A stretch of 32,124 nucleotides of DNA from Mycobacterium asiaticum. Lineage in GTDB: Bacteria > Actinomycetota > Actinomycetes > Mycobacteriales > Mycobacteriaceae. The notes below the pieces were generated by a model. That model saw only the letters and a list, made by a program, of their open reading frames with translations, had not been told where the DNA came from and did not search any database. Both the position numbers and the translations under genes were made by a program. This document shows positions 9,204-21,985 of this stretch, one piece after another (position 1 is the stretch's first letter; each line of letters begins with the position of its first letter). Location of the stretch: positions 1-32,124 of the forward strand of contig NZ_LZLS01000114.1 of assembly GCF_001673365.1 (NCBI RefSeq), in the 5' to 3' direction.

Positions 9204-9853
9204 CGAACGGAAATCAGAACCCAGAAGACCGTCAGCCAGAGCAGGTGACGGTCACCGACAAGCGGCGAATCGATCCCGAGACCGGAGAAGTACGGCACGC
9301 GTCTCCCGGCCCGGCCCCCCAGGGGTCGGCGCCGGGAGCGTTCGCCGGCGAATCGCCGGAGGAGGCTGACAAGGCCGCCGAACTGGTGCGCGACTTGCAG
9401 CGGGTCCAGGCCGACTTCGCCAACTACCGCAAGCGGGCGCTGCGCGATCAGCAGGCCGCCGCCGACCGGGCCAAAGCCGACGTCGTCGGCCAACTGCTAG
9501 GCGTACTCGACGACCTGGACCGGGCGCGCAAGCATGGCGACCTGGAGTCCGGGCCGCTGAGGTCGGTCGCGGACAAGCTGACCAATGCGCTCACCGGACT
9601 GGGGCTGAAGGCCTTCGGCGCCGAGGGCGAGGACTTCGACCCGGCGCTGCACGAGGCTGTGCAGCACGAGGGTGACGGTGGACCGGACTCCAAACCGGTC
9701 ATCGGCACCGTCATGCGACAGGGCTACCAGTTGGGTGAGCAGGTGCTGCGGCACGCGATGGTCGGTGTGGTTGACACGACCATCGACGCGACCATTGTCA
9801 CCGAAACCGGTGCGGGCGACACGAGCGATAACGCCGACGGCTCCGGTGATTAA
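9200..9853 (+). CDS. grpE: Nucleotide exchange factor GrpE
   Basis: This 217-residue protein releases ADP from DnaK and so resets the chaperone cycle. The charged N-terminal tail is followed by a long helix ([11 protein letters not shown]), typical of the GrpE dimer coiled coil. The C-terminal beta domain includes F-D-P-A-L-H-E-A-V and G-T-V-M-R-Q-G-Y, the family signature region. The GTG start overlaps the dnaK stop as GTGA, with GGGAG five bases upstream (9190-9194), so translation is probably coupled to dnaK. The gap to dnaJ1 is 39 bp. Confidence 0.96.
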
Positions 9854-9892
9854 GGCCCAGAATCAACGAGAAAGGTAAGGAGGTGACGCGGT

Positions 9893-11062
9893 ATGGCTCA
9901 GCGTGAATGGGTCGAAAAGGACTTCTACAAGGAGTTGGGCGTTTCCTCTGATGCCGACGCCAAAGAGATCAAGACCGCCTACCGCAAGCTGGCGTCCGAT
10001 CTGCACCCGGACAAAAACCCCTCCGGAGCCGAACGGTTCAAGGCGGTCTCCGAGGCGTACAGCGTGCTGTCCGACGAGGCCAAACGCAAAGAGTATGACG
10101 AAACCCGCCGGCTGTTCGCCGGCGGCGGCTTCGGTGGCCGGCGGTTCGACACGGGCGGGTTCGGTGGCTTCGGCGGCGGCGGTGACGGCGCCGAGTTCAA
10201 CCTGAACGACCTGTTCGACGCCGCCGGCCGGTCCGGCGGCGCCAACATCGGCGACCTGTTCGGCGGCTTGTTCGGACGCGGTGGCAGCACCCGTCCCAGC
10301 CGGCCGCGCCGCGGCAACGACCTCGAGACCGAGACGGAACTGGATTTCGTCGAGGCCGCCAATGGGGTCGCCATGCCGCTGCGGCTGACCAGCCCGGCAC
10401 CGTGCACCAACTGCCACGGCAGCGGTGCACGGCCGGGCACCAGCCCGAAGGTGTGCCCGAACTGCAACGGCGCGGGCGTGATCAACCGAAACCAGGGCGC
10501 GTTCGGTTTCTCCGAGCCCTGCACCGAATGCCGGGGCAGCGGCTCGATCATCGAGCACCCCTGCGAGGAGTGCAAAGGCACCGGCGTCACCACCCGCACC
10601 CGCACCATCAACGTCCGGATCCCACCGGGCGTCGAGGACGGGCAGCGAATCAGGTTGGCCGGGCAGGGAGAGGCCGGCTTGCGCGGCGCCCCGTCCGGGG
10701 ACCTTTACGTGACCGTGCACGTGCGACCGGACAAGGTCTTCGGCCGTGACGGCGACGACCTGACCGTGACCGTGCCGGTCAGTTTCACCGAATTAGCTTT
10801 GGGCTCAACGCTTTCGGTGCCCACGCTGGACGGCAAGGTCGGCGTGCGGGTGCCGAAAGGCACCACGGACGGCCGCATCCTGCGGGTGCGCGGACGCGGG
10901 GTGCCCAAACGCAGCGGTGGTAGCGGCGACTTACTGGTCACCGTCAAGGTGGCAGTGCCGCCGAACCTTGAGGGCGCCGCCCAAGAGGCACTCGAAGCCT
11001 ATGCGGCGGCCGAGCGGTCCAGTGGGTTCGACCCCAGGGCCGGATGGGCAGGTAATCGCTGA
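9893..11062 (+). CDS. dnaJ1: Chaperone protein DnaJ (type I Hsp40)
   Basis: This 389-residue co-chaperone stimulates DnaK ATPase and delivers substrates. It has the complete type I layout: a J domain at about 10-75 with the H-P-D motif at 38-40, a Gly/Phe-rich segment (76-130), and four zinc-binding C-x-x-C-x-G-x-G motifs starting at C171, C188, C210 and C224. The C-terminal peptide-binding beta domains follow. ATG 9893 is preceded by AAGGAGG (9877-9883), nine bases upstream. The symbol dnaJ1 follows the mycobacterial practice of naming the dnaK-linked copy this way. The stop overlaps the hspR start by one base. Confidence 0.96.
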   Translation: MAQREWVEKDFYKELGVSSDADAKEIKTAYRKLASDLHPDKNPSGAERFKAVSEAYSVLSDEAKRKEYDETRRLFAGGGFGGRRFDTGGFGGFGGGGDGAEFNLNDLFDAAGRSGGANIGDLFGGLFGRGGSTRPSRPRRGNDLETETELDFVEAANGVAMPLRLTSPAPCTNCHGSGARPGTSPKVCPNCNGAGVINRNQGAFGFSEPCTECRGSGSIIEHPCEECKGTGVTTRTRTINVRIPPGVEDGQRIRLAGQGEAGLRGAPSGDLYVTVHVRPDKVFGRDGDDLTVTVPVSFTELALGSTLSVPTLDGKVGVRVPKGTTDGRILRVRGRGVPKRSGGSGDLLVTVKVAVPPNLEGAAQEALEAYAAAERSSGFDPRAGWAGNR

Positions 11063-11451
11063 TGGCTATGAGTCGCAAGAAGAGTGAGAACTCCCGAACG
11101 TTTTTGATCTCGGTGGCCGCCGAGCTGGCCGGCATGCATGCGCAGACCCTGCGCACCTACGACCGGCTCGGCCTGGTCAGCCCGCAGCGCACGGCAGGCG
11201 GCGGGCGCCGTTACTCCGAGCACGATGTGGACCTGCTGCGCGAGGTGCAGCGTCTCTCGCAGGACGAAGGCGTCAACCTCGCCGGCATCAAGCGCATCAT
11301 CGAGTTGACCAATCAGGTGGACGCGCTGCAGTCGCGGCTGAAGGAGATGGCCGAAGAACTGGCGGTATTGCGCGCCAATCAGCGCCGTGAGGTGGCGGTG
11401 GTGCCCAAGAGCACCGCTCTGGTTGTGTGGCAACCGCGCAGAAATCGGTAG
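11062..11451 (+). CDS. hspR: Heat-shock repressor HspR (MerR family)
   Basis: This 129-residue MerR-type regulator represses the operon by binding HAIR inverted repeats, two of which lie upstream of dnaK. The winged helix-turn-helix occupies about residues 14-80, with the MerR pattern L-R-T-Y-D-R-L-G-L-V (30-39) and G-G-G-R-R-Y-S (47-53). A coiled-coil dimerisation helix follows (about 83-108), then a short tail ending W-Q-P-R-R-N-R. The ATG shares one base with the dnaJ1 stop (TGATG); a second ATG two codons later is possible. The operon ends here, 16 bp from the convergent end of the PPE gene, with no evident terminator hairpin in the gap. Confidence 0.96.
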   Translation: MAMSRKKSENSRTFLISVAAELAGMHAQTLRTYDRLGLVSPQRTAGGGRRYSEHDVDLLREVQRLSQDEGVNLAGIKRIIELTNQVDALQSRLKEMAEELAVLRANQRREVAVVPKSTALVVWQPRRNR

Positions 11452-11467
11452 GTCTAGGACACCACCG

Positions 11468-14400
11468 CTACGGCGTGTTGTCGTTCAAGAAGCCGGACAG
11501 TTCGCTGCCGACGTTGCCGAACCCGGAGACGAACGCCTGGGTCATCATGTTCAGGATGCTGGTGTTGTAGAAGCCCGACATGAAGTTGCCCAGGTTTGCC
11601 CAGCCCGATTCCAGGCTGCCGACGTTCTGCAGACCCGACACATCTAGGCCGCCGGCGTTGAGCCAACCCGACATCTGGCGGGCGGCGTTCCCGAATCCCG
11701 ACACGGCGCCGTCGGCCGCGTTGAAGAATCCCGACGCGCCGCCGGAGCCCGCGTTGAAGAAGCCCGACGAGAAGTTGGGGCCCGTGTTGAAGAATCCCGG
11801 GGTCGCCTGCCAGTCGACGCCGAAGGTGAACGGCCCCAGCGTTCCGTTGCCGACCATGTCGATCGGGTTGGAAAGGTTGAACACGATCGGGGTCACCGGG
11901 TTCAGCACGGCCGGTTCGATCGTGAACGGGCCGAGAGTTTCGGTGGTGATCGGGATCGCCGGCAAGGTGCCGCTCAGCACACAGCCCACGAACGGGATGT
12001 AGATGATGCAGATCGTGACCTCCAGGCTGATCGGGATCTGGAACTGGGAGATCGTGAACATGTCCTGGGTGACGGCGTTGATGGTTCCCGTGATCGGAAT
12101 TTCGATGTCGCCGGCGAGGCTGTAGTCCCACGGGATCGGCGGGATCGTGGTCTCGTAGTGGAATGCGGCCAAGCCCTGGAAGTCGCCGCGCCAGAAGAAG
12201 CCGTTGTTGTAATTGCCGCCGTTGAACCCGCCGGTGTTGAAGTCGCCGTAGTTCCCGATGCCGGTGTTGGAGTCGCCCGAGTTGATCCAACCGGTGTTGT
12301 AGTTGCCCGGGTTGAAGCCACCGGTGTTGTAGTTGCCCGGGTTGAAGTTGCCGGTGTTGACATTGCCGGAGTTGCCGAAGCCGGTGTTGAAGTTGCCGGA
12401 GTTGCCGAAGCCGGTGTTGACCAGGCCGGTGTTGAAGAAGCCCGAGTTGACCTCGCCGGCGTTGCCGATGCCGGTGTTGAATCGGCCGGAGTTTCCGATG
12501 CCCCAGTTGCCGTCCCCGGAGTTGAAGAACCCGACGTTGTTGTTGCCGGAGTTGAACAGGCCGAAGTTTCCGGTGCCGGAGTTGAACTTGCCGAATCCGG
12601 TCTGGGCGTTGCCGGTAAGGCCGATGCCGATGTTGCCGTCGCCGGTGTTGCCGAAGCCGATGTTGTTGTTGCCGGTGTTGCCGAAGCCGATGTTGAAGCT
12701 GCCGGTGTTGCCGATCCCGAAGTTGTTCAAAGCCGCTGTGAGCGCCGGACCGGAGTTGCCGAAACCGATGTTTCCGCCGCCGATGTTGGCCGGACCGAAG
12801 TTGTAGTCACCGATGTTGGCCCAACCGACGTTGAAGCTGCCGATGTTGGCACCGCCCAGGTTGAAGCTGCCGATGTTGGCGCTGCCCAGGTTGTAGCCGC
12901 CCAGGTTCGCGTTGCCGAAGTTGAGGAAGCCGCTGTTGGCCAGACCCAGGCCGAGGTTGTTCTGGTTGAGGCCTTCGCGGAAGATGCCGGCCAGGTCAAC
13001 GCCGATGTTCTGCAGGCCCGAGACGTTGGCCGGTACGCCGCCGCCGGTGTTGAGCCACCCGGAGATGGTGTTGCCGAGGTTGGAGAAGCCGGATTGCAGA
13101 GCTCCGTAGTTCTGGAAGCCCGAGTTGCCGATGATGTCGGTGGCGACGTTGAAGAAGCCGGAGTTGTTGCCGAAGTTCAGGAAACCGGATGCACTGTTGG
13201 CACCCGAGTTCATGAAGCCCGACGAGAAACCGGCCGTGGAGTTGAAGAAGCCCGGGGTCGGCTTGAGGTCCAGCAGCGGGATGAAGGCAGGTCCGCCGCC
13301 GGCCAGACCCAGGAGGTGGATGATGGTCGGGTTCAGCGGGTCGGGGCTGCCGATGTGGATGTCGATGTTGGGCGCTGGGCCGAAGTTGATCGTGATCGGG
13401 GTGTTCGAAGGCGCGCTCGCGTTGCCGCCGTGGATGGTGATCGGGCCGAACGGGGCGATGACCGTGCCAGACAGGATGGCCAGGTCGAGCGTTCCTCGGG
13501 CGTCGAACCGGGGGATGGTGAAGGCCGGAACGCTGACGCTGGTGATGGTGCCGGTGATCGGGATGTGGATCGGCACGTCGACGGTGAGGAACGCGGGAAC
13601 ACGCTCGACCTTGATGGTGTAGTTGGCCGCCATCAGGCCCTGCATGTCGTCGCGCCAGAAGAAGCCGTTGTTGCCGGTGCCGGTCATGAAGCCGCCGGTG
13701 CCGAAATCGCCGGCGTTGGCTACGCCGGTGTTGTAGTTGCCGGTGTTGTAGCTCCCCGTGTTGTAGTCGCCGGTGTTGCTCGAGCCGGTGTTGAAGCTGC
13801 CGATGTTGAACATGCCGGTGTTGTAGTTGCCCGGGTTGGCGATGCCGGAGTTGAACATGCCGCTGTTGAACAGGCCGGTGTTGGAAGTGCCGGAGTTGCC
13901 GATACCGGTGTTGTTGTTGCCGGTGTTGCCGATGCCCCAGTTGCCGTCGCCCGAGTTGCCGAAACCGACGTTGCCGGTGCCGGAGTTGAACAGGCCGATG
14001 TTGAAGTTGCCGGAGTTGGTGCCACCGATACCGATCTGGTTGTTGCCCGACAACCCGATGCCCAGGCCGCCGGTGCCCATGTTGCCGATGCCGAGGTTGC
14101 CGTTGCCGGAGTTGAAGAAACCGGTGTTGCCCGAGCCGGAGTTGAACATGCCGGTGTTGCCGGTGCCGGAGTTGAAGAATCCGGTGTTGCCGGCGCCCGA
14201 GGCCAACGAGCCGAACCCGCTTCGGCCGTCGCCGGTGAGCCCGATGCCGACGTTGTTGTCGCCGGTGTTGAAGAAGCCGATGTTGTTGTTGCCGGTGTTG
14301 GCAAATCCCTGGTTGAGGTTGCCGGCATTGGCCAGGCCCCAGTTGCCGTTGCCAGCGTTGAACAGGCCCATGTTGTCCGCGCCGAAGTTCAGTGGGCCGA

Positions 14401-17400
14401 GCCCGATTTGGTTGTCTCCGGTGAGGCCGATGCCGATGTTGTTGTTGCCGGTGTTGCCGAAGCCGAAGTTGCCGTCGCCGGTGTTGCCGATGCCGAAGTT
14501 GTGGTTGCCGGTGTTGCCGAAGCCAATGTTGTTCAGCGCCTCGGTGAAGCCGGGGCCGGCGTTGCCGAAGCCGAAGTTGCCGCTGCCGATGTTGCCGAAG
14601 CCGAAGTTGCTGCTGCCGACGTTGCCGAAGCCGAAGTTCTGGCTGCCCAGGTTGCCGCTGCCCAGGTTGAAGTCACCGATGTTGCCGAAGCCCAGGTTCA
14701 GCTTGCCGATGTCGCCGAGGCCCAGGTTCGCAATGGTGTCGGTCGGGCTGCTGAACAGTCCGGCCAGGTCGGCGCCGAAGTTGTTCAACCCGGAGATGTG
14801 CGCCGGGGTGGCGAAGGTGGCCGCGCTGGTGTTGTACAGACCGGAAACCGTGTTGCCCAGGTTGGCAAAGCCCGACGACAGGGTGCCGAAGTTCTGCCAA
14901 CCCGAAACCGAGGTGCTGGTGCCGTTGAAGAAGCCGGACACGGTCGCGCCCATGTTGCCCCAGCCGGACATGGTGCCGGTGCCGCTGTTGAAGAAACCTG
15001 ACGACGGGGTAGTGGTGGTGTTGCCGAACCCGGGCGCGGCCGGGATGTCGAGCAGCACAACGCGGATGGGTCCCAGGTTGCTGCGGATCTGGATGGGTAC
15101 GACGGTTGAACCATCCGGTTTGCCGATGTCGATGTTGATCTTGGGCAGGGTGCCGGTGAGGCTCGGGATCTGGATGGGCCCGATGTTGAAGTTGGTGATG
15201 GCGATCGCGTTGATGGTGAGCCGCGGGAAGGTGAAGCCGTTGACCAGCAGCGTCCCCAAATCGACGTTGATCGGCAGGTGGATCGGGATGGCGATGTCCA
15301 TGTTCAGGACGGGGAACTCCGGGATGTTGATCTCCTGGTGCGTGCCCCACAGTCCCTGGTAGTCGCCGCGCCACAGCATGCCGTTGCTGTAGTTGCCGCC
15401 GTTGAGGAAGCCGGTGTTGACGTTGCCGGTGTTGCCGAAGCCGGTGTTGAAGTCGCCGGAGTTGAAGCTGCCGGTGTTGTAGTTGCCGGTGTTGAAGTCG
15501 CCGGTGTTGAAGTCGCCGGTGTTGAAGTTGCCGGTGTTGTAGTCGCCCGGGTTCGACATGCCGGTGTTGGTGGTGCCGGTGTTGAACAGGCCGGTGTTGT
15601 AGGTGCCGGCGTTGGCGATGCCGGTGTTGAGCGTGCCCGGGTTCCACATGCCATAGTTGCCGACGCCGGCGTTGGCGATGCCGGTGTTGCCGGTGCCCGA
15701 GTTGCCGATGCCGTAGTTGCCGGTGCCGGAGTTGAAGAAACCGATGTTGTTGGTGCCCGAGTTGAACAACCCGACGTTGCCACTGCCGGAGTTCAGGGCA
15801 CCGAAACCGTACTGGCCGTCGCCGGTGAGCCCGAAGCCGATGTTGTTGTTGCCGGTGTTGCCGAAGCCGATGTTGCCGACACCGTTGTTGCCGAAGCCCT
15901 GGTTGTTGATGCCCAGGTTGCCCAGGCCGATGTTGAAGTCGCCGAGGTTGCCCCAGCCGATGTTGTTGTTGCCCAGGTTTCCGTCGAAGTAGTTGTTGTT
16001 GCCGATGTTGCCGAGCCCGAAGTTGTTGTCACCGACGTTGCCGAAGCCGAAGTTGTTGTTGCCGACGTTGCCGCCGCCGACGTTGCCGAAGCCCAGGTTC
16101 GCCGACCCGACGTTGCTGAGCGGGTTGTTGTTGAGGAAGCCGGCGATGTTGTCGCCGATGTTTTCGAAGCCGGAAATGTTGGCCGGGGTCGCGAGGTTCA
16201 ACGTGCTGGTGTTGAAGGCGCCCGAAATCGTGTTGCCGAAGTTCGATACGCCGGACAGGATGTCGCCGAAGTTCTTGAAACCCGAGATCCCGGACATGCC
16301 GGCGGTCGCGTTGAAGAATCCCGAGACGTTGCCCCCGAGGTTGCCGAAGCCCGACGCGATGCCGTCGCCGGTGTTGAAGAAGCCCGATGACGGAGACGTG
16401 GTGAAGTTCATGAAGCCCGGCCGTACCGGAATGTTGACCAGCGGAACCTTGATGGGCAGCAGGCTGCCGTTGCCCTCGACGAGGATGATCGGGTCTGGGG
16501 ACTTGCCGATGTTGACGGTGATCGCGGGCAGGCCGAGGACGATGTTCGGGATGTTGAACGAGTTGACGGTGATCAGTCGTGCGGTGACGAACTGGAAGAA
16601 CGTCGCGTCGACGGTGACCGAGGGGATGGTGAACCCGCGCACCGTGAGGATGCCGAGGGTGCCGGTGATCGGGATGTCGACGTGGACCGGAACCTGGAAC
16701 TTCACCGGGATCGCGGTGTCCGGGATGATGCTGGTGTAGCTGACGCCGAACAGGCCCTGGTAGTCGCCGCGCCAGAACATCCCGTTGTTGTAGCTGCCGA
16801 GGTTAAAGGCGCCGGTGTTGACGTCGCCGCCGTTGGCGAAGCCGGTGTTGTAGTTGCCGGTGTTGGCGAAGCCGGTGTTGTAGTCGCCGGTGTTGAAGCC
16901 GAAGGTGTTGAAGTTGCCGGCGTTGAAGCTGCCGGAGTTTGCGATGCCGCTGTTGCCCATGCCGGTGTTGACGTTGCCGGGGTTGAACAAGCCGGTGTTG
17001 AAGTTGCCGGCGTTGAAGAAGCCGGTGTTGATCTGGCCGGTGTTGCCGATACCCCAGTTGCCGGTGCCGGAGTTGCCGATGCCGATGTTGTCGCTACCGG
17101 AGTTGAAGAAGCCGCTGTTGTTGGTGCCGGAGTTGAACAGGCCGTTATTTCCGGTGCCCGAGTTCCAGCCGCCGAAGCCCTGCTGGCCGTTGCCGGTGTG
17201 CCCGATGCCGACGTTGTTGTCGCCGGTGTTCGCCAGGCCGTTGTTGTTGTTGCCGGTGTTGCCCCAGCCCTGGTTGAAGTCGCCGAAGTTGCCGAAGCCG
17301 ACGTTGAAGCTGCCCAGGTTGCCCCAGCCGTTGTTCTGGTTGCCCAGGTTGCCGAGGCCGATGTTGGTGTCGCCGAAGTTGCCGAAGCCGAAGTTGTTCA

Positions 17401-20400
17401 GGCCGTTGTTGCCGAAGCCGATGTTGTTGTTGCCGACGTTGCCGAACCCGATGTTGTTTTCGCCGACGTTGCCGAACCCGATGTTGTTCACGCCGACGTT
17501 GCCCAGACCGACGTTGAACGTCGACGTGCCCGGCGGCGGCACCTGGTTGAAGAAGGCGCCGGCGAGGTTGCTGCCCATGTTGGCGAGGCCAGAGACGTTG
17601 GCGGGCACCGCGATTCCGGTGTTCAGGAATCCCGACATGGTGTCGCCCAGGTTGGACATGCCCGAGAGCAGCGAACCGTAGTTCTTGAAGCCGGACGTTC
17701 CGTTGAGGCCGAAGTTCTGCAATCCCGAGATGTTGGAACCGATGTTGGAGATGCCCGACAGGGTGCCGCCCAGGCTGGTGTTGAAGAAGCCCGATGCGTT
17801 CGGGGTGTTGTTGAAGAAACCGGTGTTGGCTGGGTAGTGGGCCAGAGTCCAGTCCACCGGCCCGATGGTGGCGGTGGCCGGGATGAAGATCTTCGTCGTG
17901 CCGTCCAGTTTGCCGATATTGAAATTGACCGAGGGGCCGGTGATCGTGATCGGCGGAATGGCCAGGGCGTTGATCTTGCCGGTGGCAAGCGGTATCGGAC
18001 CGAGGCTGATGCCCAGACCGAAGTTGACATCGGTCATCTGGATGCCGCTGAACACGGTGTTGGTGAAGCCGGCCGTGATCGGGATGTTGATCGGAGCCTC
18101 GATCGTGACGTGCGCGGGGATCTCTGGGACGTGGATTGCATAGCCGGCGCTCCACAGCCCCTGCAGGTCGCCGCGCCAGAACGTGCCATTGCTCATGTTG
18201 CCGCTGGAGAACGCGCCGGTATTGATGTTTCCGGAGTTGCTGAAGCCGGTGTTGTAGTTGCCGCTGTTGTACCAACCGGTGTTGAAGTCACCTCGGTTGG
18301 CAACGCCGGTGTTGGTGTTGCCGAAGTTGTACAGGCCGGTGTTGTAGTTGCCGATATTGGCGATGCCGGTGTTGACCAAGCCGGCGTTGTACAGCCCGGT
18401 ATTGGTGTTGCCAGCGTTGCCGATGCCGGTGTTGTAGTTGCCCGAGTTGCCGATACCCCAGTTGCCGTTGCCGGAGTTGCCGATGCCGACGTTGTAGGTG
18501 CCGGAGTTGCCGAAACCGATGTTGCCGATTCCGGAGTTGAGGTCGCCGATTCCCTGCAGATTGTCGCCGGTCAGACCGATGCCGAAGTTGTTGTTGCCGG
18601 TGTTTCCGAAGCCGATGTTGAAGCTGCCGCTGTTGCCGAAGCCGAAGTTGCTGCTGCCAAGGTTGCCGAAGCCGATGTTGTAGCTGCCGTCGGTCAAACC
18701 CGGACCGGCGTTGCCGAAGCCGAAGTTCCCGTCGCCGATGTTGCCGGACCCGAAGTTAAAGCCACCGATGTTGCCGGAGCCGAAGTTCGAGCTGCCCCAG
18801 TTGCCGCTACCGATGTTCAGGCCGCCGACGTTGCCGCTGCCGAAGTTATTTTCGCCGAAGTTGTTGAAGCCCAAGTTGGGCATCGGACCGCTCGGGGTGT
18901 TGAACACTCCGCTCATGTTCACGCCGAGGTTGCTCAGACCCGAAATATGGGCCGGCGTCGCCGCGCTCACGATGCTGGTGTTGTAGAAGCCGGAGATGGT
19001 GTTGCCCAGGTTGGACATGCCCGAGAGCATCGAACCGTAGTTCTGAACGCCGGAAACTCCCAGCGCGTTCACACCGGCATTCAACACGCCCGACATGCCG
19101 CCGCCGATGTTCTGCCAACCCGATGACCCGCCGGCGCCGCTGTTAAAAAAACCCGATGAAGGGTTGGCGCTGGTGTTTCCGATACCCGGCGCGGCCGGGA
19201 TGTCGAGGAAGGTGATGGTGCGGCTCTCGAGGGCGCCGGTGATGCTGATCGGGATGGTGACCGTGGGTCCGCCGATGCTCAGCGTTACCAGCGGGGCGGT
19301 GATAAAGGATGCACCGAGATTGATCGGACCGAAGTAGAAGAGTCCCTGCGGCGCGAGTATCGGCACCGGCAGGTACCAGGTCTGCGGGAATACCGAACCG
19401 GCCTGGGTTACCGGTATGACCATGCCGCCAAGCGGCATCACCATATTCACCGGGAAGACCATTGACTGGTCGATCGGTATGTACGGAGTGGTGTAGGCCA
19501 GATGAATGGAGAATTGGCCCTGGTTATCAAGGCTTTCGGAGAAGCCGTTGTTGAAATTACCGCTGTTGAGGACACCGGTGTTGACATTTCCGGTGTTCAG
19601 GAGTCCGGTGTTGGTATCGCCGGGGTTGAAGCTGCCGGTATTGACGTTGCCGACGTTGAAGTCGCCGCTGTTGGTGTTGCCGACATTGAACGAACCGGTG
19701 TTGAAGTTGCCGGGGTTGAAGAATCCTGAGTTGTAACTGCCGGCATTGCCGATTCCCGTGTTGTAGGTTCCGACGTTGGATAAACCGGTGTTTGCCGTGC
19801 CCGGGTTCTCGAAGCCCCAGTTGCCGATGCCGGCATTGTTGAAGCCGGTGTTGCCGCTACCGGCGTTTCCGATGCCGAAGTTTCCGGTGCCCGAGTTGAA
19901 GAACCCGACGTTGTTGGTGCCGGAGTTGAACAGGCCGACGTTGCCGATACCCGAGTTCAGGCCACCGATCCCGAACTGTCCGTCGCCGGTGAGGCCGATG
20001 CCGAAGCTGTTGTTGCCGGTGTTGCCGAAGCCGACGTTGTTGTTACCGGAGTTTGCAAAACCCTGATTAGAGTTGCCGGCATTGCTGTAGCCGATATTGT
20101 AATTGCCGAGGTTGCCGAACCCGAAGTTACTTAGCCCCGAGTTGCCGGCGCCGATATTCAGCAGGCCGATATTCGCATTACCGATATTTTGGTCACCGAG
20201 ATTTCCGAAACCGAAGTTCACATTGCCGATATTGCTGAAGCCGTAATTGCCGTTGCCGAGGTTGGCGAGTCCATAGTTCCCGTCGCCGAAGTTACCGATA
20301 CCCCAGTTTCCGTTGCCGACGTTTCCGATACCGACGTTATTGCGGCCGATGTTCGCCAGGCCGGTGTTACTGCCCGTTGAGGGGCCGCCGAAGAATCCGG

Positions 20401-21985
20401 ATATGTTGTTGCCGTTGTTGAAAAACCCGGAGATGAATGCCGGCGTCGTAATGGGTACCAACGCAGTGTTGTACAAACCGGACACGGTGTTGCCGGTGTT
20501 GATGTAACCGGACATGAACGCGCCGGTGTTGGCGATACCCGATGCGCCGACGACATCCAGGGAGGTGTTGAAGAACCCGGAGTTGTTGATCCCGGAGTTG
20601 TAGATACCCGAGGAACTGCCTTGGCCGCTGTTGAAGAAACCGGATGACGGGACGGTGGTCGAGTTGAAGAACCCGGGCCCGCCGGTGAGGAACTGGCCTT
20701 GGTTGTCGCCACGCCACAGGAACCCGTTGTTGTAGTCGCCGGTGTTGAAGGCGCCAGTGTTGACGTTGCCGGGGTTGGCGATACCGGTGTTGTAGTTACC
20801 GGTGTTGAAGAAGCCGGTGTTGTAGAGGCCCTGGTTGAAGCCGCCGGTGTTGCTGTTGCCGGGGTTGAAGAGGCCGGTGTTGTAGTTACCGCTGTTGCCC
20901 CAACCGGTGTTGGCGATGCCGCTGTTGAAGAAGCCGGTGTTGGCGTCGCCGGAGTTCCCGATGCCGGTGTTGTAGCTGTTGCCCGAGTTGCCGATGCCGA
21001 AGTTTCCGGTGCCCGAGTTGCCGATGCCGATGTTGTTGGTCCCGGAATTGAACAGACCGATGTTGCCGGTTCCGGAATTGAGTCCGCCGAAGCCGGACAG
21101 CCCGTTGCCGGCCAGGCCGATGCCCTGGTTGCCGTCGCCGGTGTTGCCGAAGCCGATGTTGTTGTTGCCGGTGTTGCCGAAGCCGATGTTGTTGTTGCCG
21201 GTATTGCCGAAGCCGAAGTTGTTCAGCGCGGCCGTGAGTCCCGGGCCCACGTTCCCGAAGCCGATGTTGTTGCTGCCGATGTTGCCGCTACCGAAGTTGT
21301 TGTTGCCCTTGTTCGCAGAGCCGAAGTTCAGGTCGCCGATGTTGCCCATACCGGTGTTGCCCACGCCGACGTTGGCCAGGCCGACGTTGGTGAACAGCCG
21401 GCTGCCGGCGGCCGCGACTGCGTCGAGGGTGGGAAGCGAGGCCGGCGGATAGATGCCGAGCAGTTCCTGCAGCCCCCCGGGGAACGGGTTCAACCCCGCG
21501 GCTGCCGCCGCGGCGCCGGTGTAGTAGTTGAACATCGCGACCACGTCCTGGGCCCACATCTGTTCGTAGACGGCTTCGGCGGCGGCGATCGCGGGCGCAT
21601 TCTGACCCAGCAGGTTGGAGAGCACCAGTGACACGAACTGATTGCGGTTGGCCGAGATGATCAGCGGGTGGACGGTCGAGGACACGGCTGCTTCGAACGC
21701 CGCGGCGGCGACCCGGGCCTGCGCCCCCGCCTGTTCGGCTTGGGTGGCCGCGGTGCTCAACCAGCCCAGATAGGGAGCCGCGGCGCTTGCCATGGCCACT
21801 GCCGAGGCGCCCTGCCACGACGAACCCACCAGTCCAGAGGTCAGCGAAGAGAACGAGGACGCGGCCATGCCCAGTTCGGCCGCCAGTCCCTCCCAGGCCG
21901 TCGCCGCCTGCAGTATCGGTTCCAGCCCCGCACCGAAGAGCAGCCGCGCCGAATTGATCTCGGGGGGGAGCACCGCGAAACTCAT
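11468..21985 (-). CDS. Giant PPE-MPTR protein (PPE8-like), 3505 residues
   Basis: The N-terminal PPE domain covers about residues 1-180, with P-P-E at 7-9 and the W-Q-G turn at 57-59. PPE domains of this sublineage pair with a PE protein and an EspG chaperone and leave the cell by the ESX-5 type VII system (family knowledge). From about residue 200 to the end the protein is MPTR: hundreds of N-x-G-x-G / F-N-T-G-type pentapeptides predicted to stack as a beta-helix. Seven recurrent modules beginning W-R-G-D-x-Q-G or a variant interrupt them. There is one uninterrupted frame with no internal stop. In M. tuberculosis the giant PPE8 gene lies close downstream of hspR, and this gene is its positional counterpart; I leave the symbol blank because orthology was not tested. 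No PE gene is adjacent. Role: surface or secreted, otherwise unknown. Confidence 0.93.
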   Translation of the reverse strand: MSFAVLPPEINSARLLFGAGLEPILQAATAWEGLAAELGMAASSFSSLTSGLVGSSWQGASAVAMASAAAPYLGWLSTAATQAEQAGAQARVAAAAFEAAVSSTVHPLIISANRNQFVSLVLSNLLGQNAPAIAAAEAVYEQMWAQDVVAMFNYYTGAAAAAAGLNPFPGGLQELLGIYPPASLPTLDAVAAAGSRLFTNVGLANVGVGNTGMGNIGDLNFGSANKGNNNFGSGNIGSNNIGFGNVGPGLTAALNNFGFGNTGNNNIGFGNTGNNNIGFGNTGDGNQGIGLAGNGLSGFGGLNSGTGNIGLFNSGTNNIGIGNSGTGNFGIGNSGNSYNTGIGNSGDANTGFFNSGIANTGWGNSGNYNTGLFNPGNSNTGGFNQGLYNTGFFNTGNYNTGIANPGNVNTGAFNTGDYNNGFLWRGDNQGQFLTGGPGFFNSTTVPSSGFFNSGQGSSSGIYNSGINNSGFFNTSLDVVGASGIANTGAFMSGYINTGNTVSGLYNTALVPITTPAFISGFFNNGNNISGFFGGPSTGSNTGLANIGRNNVGIGNVGNGNWGIGNFGDGNYGLANLGNGNYGFSNIGNVNFGFGNLGDQNIGNANIGLLNIGAGNSGLSNFGFGNLGNYNIGYSNAGNSNQGFANSGNNNVGFGNTGNNSFGIGLTGDGQFGIGGLNSGIGNVGLFNSGTNNVGFFNSGTGNFGIGNAGSGNTGFNNAGIGNWGFENPGTANTGLSNVGTYNTGIGNAGSYNSGFFNPGNFNTGSFNVGNTNSGDFNVGNVNTGSFNPGDTNTGLLNTGNVNTGVLNSGNFNNGFSESLDNQGQFSIHLAYTTPYIPIDQSMVFPVNMVMPLGGMVIPVTQAGSVFPQTWYLPVPILAPQGLFYFGPINLGASFITAPLVTLSIGGPTVTIPISITGALESRTITFLDIPAAPGIGNTSANPSSGFFNSGAGGSSGWQNIGGGMSGVLNAGVNALGVSGVQNYGSMLSGMSNLGNTISGFYNTSIVSAATPAHISGLSNLGVNMSGVFNTPSGPMPNLGFNNFGENNFGSGNVGGLNIGSGNWGSSNFGSGNIGGFNFGSGNIGDGNFGFGNAGPGLTDGSYNIGFGNLGSSNFGFGNSGSFNIGFGNTGNNNFGIGLTGDNLQGIGDLNSGIGNIGFGNSGTYNVGIGNSGNGNWGIGNSGNYNTGIGNAGNTNTGLYNAGLVNTGIANIGNYNTGLYNFGNTNTGVANRGDFNTGWYNSGNYNTGFSNSGNINTGAFSSGNMSNGTFWRGDLQGLWSAGYAIHVPEIPAHVTIEAPINIPITAGFTNTVFSGIQMTDVNFGLGISLGPIPLATGKINALAIPPITITGPSVNFNIGKLDGTTKIFIPATATIGPVDWTLAHYPANTGFFNNTPNASGFFNTSLGGTLSGISNIGSNISGLQNFGLNGTSGFKNYGSLLSGMSNLGDTMSGFLNTGIAVPANVSGLANMGSNLAGAFFNQVPPPGTSTFNVGLGNVGVNNIGFGNVGENNIGFGNVGNNNIGFGNNGLNNFGFGNFGDTNIGLGNLGNQNNGWGNLGSFNVGFGNFGDFNQGWGNTGNNNNGLANTGDNNVGIGHTGNGQQGFGGWNSGTGNNGLFNSGTNNSGFFNSGSDNIGIGNSGTGNWGIGNTGQINTGFFNAGNFNTGLFNPGNVNTGMGNSGIANSGSFNAGNFNTFGFNTGDYNTGFANTGNYNTGFANGGDVNTGAFNLGSYNNGMFWRGDYQGLFGVSYTSIIPDTAIPVKFQVPVHVDIPITGTLGILTVRGFTIPSVTVDATFFQFVTARLITVNSFNIPNIVLGLPAITVNIGKSPDPIILVEGNGSLLPIKVPLVNIPVRPGFMNFTTSPSSGFFNTGDGIASGFGNLGGNVSGFFNATAGMSGISGFKNFGDILSGVSNFGNTISGAFNTSTLNLATPANISGFENIGDNIAGFLNNNPLSNVGSANLGFGNVGGGNVGNNNFGFGNVGDNNFGLGNIGNNNYFDGNLGNNNIGWGNLGDFNIGLGNLGINNQGFGNNGVGNIGFGNTGNNNIGFGLTGDGQYGFGALNSGSGNVGLFNSGTNNIGFFNSGTGNYGIGNSGTGNTGIANAGVGNYGMWNPGTLNTGIANAGTYNTGLFNTGTTNTGMSNPGDYNTGNFNTGDFNTGDFNTGNYNTGSFNSGDFNTGFGNTGNVNTGFLNGGNYSNGMLWRGDYQGLWGTHQEINIPEFPVLNMDIAIPIHLPINVDLGTLLVNGFTFPRLTINAIAITNFNIGPIQIPSLTGTLPKINIDIGKPDGSTVVPIQIRSNLGPIRVVLLDIPAAPGFGNTTTTPSSGFFNSGTGTMSGWGNMGATVSGFFNGTSTSVSGWQNFGTLSSGFANLGNTVSGLYNTSAATFATPAHISGLNNFGADLAGLFSSPTDTIANLGLGDIGKLNLGFGNIGDFNLGSGNLGSQNFGFGNVGSSNFGFGNIGSGNFGFGNAGPGFTEALNNIGFGNTGNHNFGIGNTGDGNFGFGNTGNNNIGIGLTGDNQIGLGPLNFGADNMGLFNAGNGNWGLANAGNLNQGFANTGNNNIGFFNTGDNNVGIGLTGDGRSGFGSLASGAGNTGFFNSGTGNTGMFNSGSGNTGFFNSGNGNLGIGNMGTGGLGIGLSGNNQIGIGGTNSGNFNIGLFNSGTGNVGFGNSGDGNWGIGNTGNNNTGIGNSGTSNTGLFNSGMFNSGIANPGNYNTGMFNIGSFNTGSSNTGDYNTGSYNTGNYNTGVANAGDFGTGGFMTGTGNNGFFWRDDMQGLMAANYTIKVERVPAFLTVDVPIHIPITGTITSVSVPAFTIPRFDARGTLDLAILSGTVIAPFGPITIHGGNASAPSNTPITINFGPAPNIDIHIGSPDPLNPTIIHLLGLAGGGPAFIPLLDLKPTPGFFNSTAGFSSGFMNSGANSASGFLNFGNNSGFFNVATDIIGNSGFQNYGALQSGFSNLGNTISGWLNTGGGVPANVSGLQNIGVDLAGIFREGLNQNNLGLGLANSGFLNFGNANLGGYNLGSANIGSFNLGGANIGSFNVGWANIGDYNFGPANIGGGNIGFGNSGPALTAALNNFGIGNTGSFNIGFGNTGNNNIGFGNTGDGNIGIGLTGNAQTGFGKFNSGTGNFGLFNSGNNNVGFFNSGDGNWGIGNSGRFNTGIGNAGEVNSGFFNTGLVNTGFGNSGNFNTGFGNSGNVNTGNFNPGNYNTGGFNPGNYNTGWINSGDSNTGIGNYGDFNTGGFNGGNYNNGFFWRGDFQGLAAFHYETTIPPIPWDYSLAGDIEIPITGTINAVTQDMFTISQFQIPISLEVTICIIYIPFVGCVLSGTLPAIPITTETLGPFTIEPAVLNPVTPIVFNLSNPIDMVGNGTLGPFTFGVDWQATPGFFNTGPNFSSGFFNAGSGGASGFFNAADGAVSGFGNAARQMSGWLNAGGLDVSGLQNVGSLESGWANLGNFMSGFYNTSILNMMTQAFVSGFGNVGSELSGFLNDNTP
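11471..21388 (-). repeat. MPTR pentapeptide tract with seven higher-order modules
   Basis: Fifteen-base coding units (on the plus strand, variants of ttgaagttgccggtg) are repeated throughout. Superimposed is a larger unit of roughly 1.2-1.7 kb whose W-R-G-D-type boundary occurs near 20710, 19520, 18170, 16765, 15365, 13648 and 12185. Each boundary except the first leads into a beta-rich, non-MPTR segment of about 105-130 residues. The segment ends in a P-G-F-x-N motif and a variant of P-S-S-G-F-F-N-S-G, after which pentapeptides resume. The first copy is vestigial: W-R-G-D runs almost straight into the P-S-S-G-F-F motif. Confidence 0.85.
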
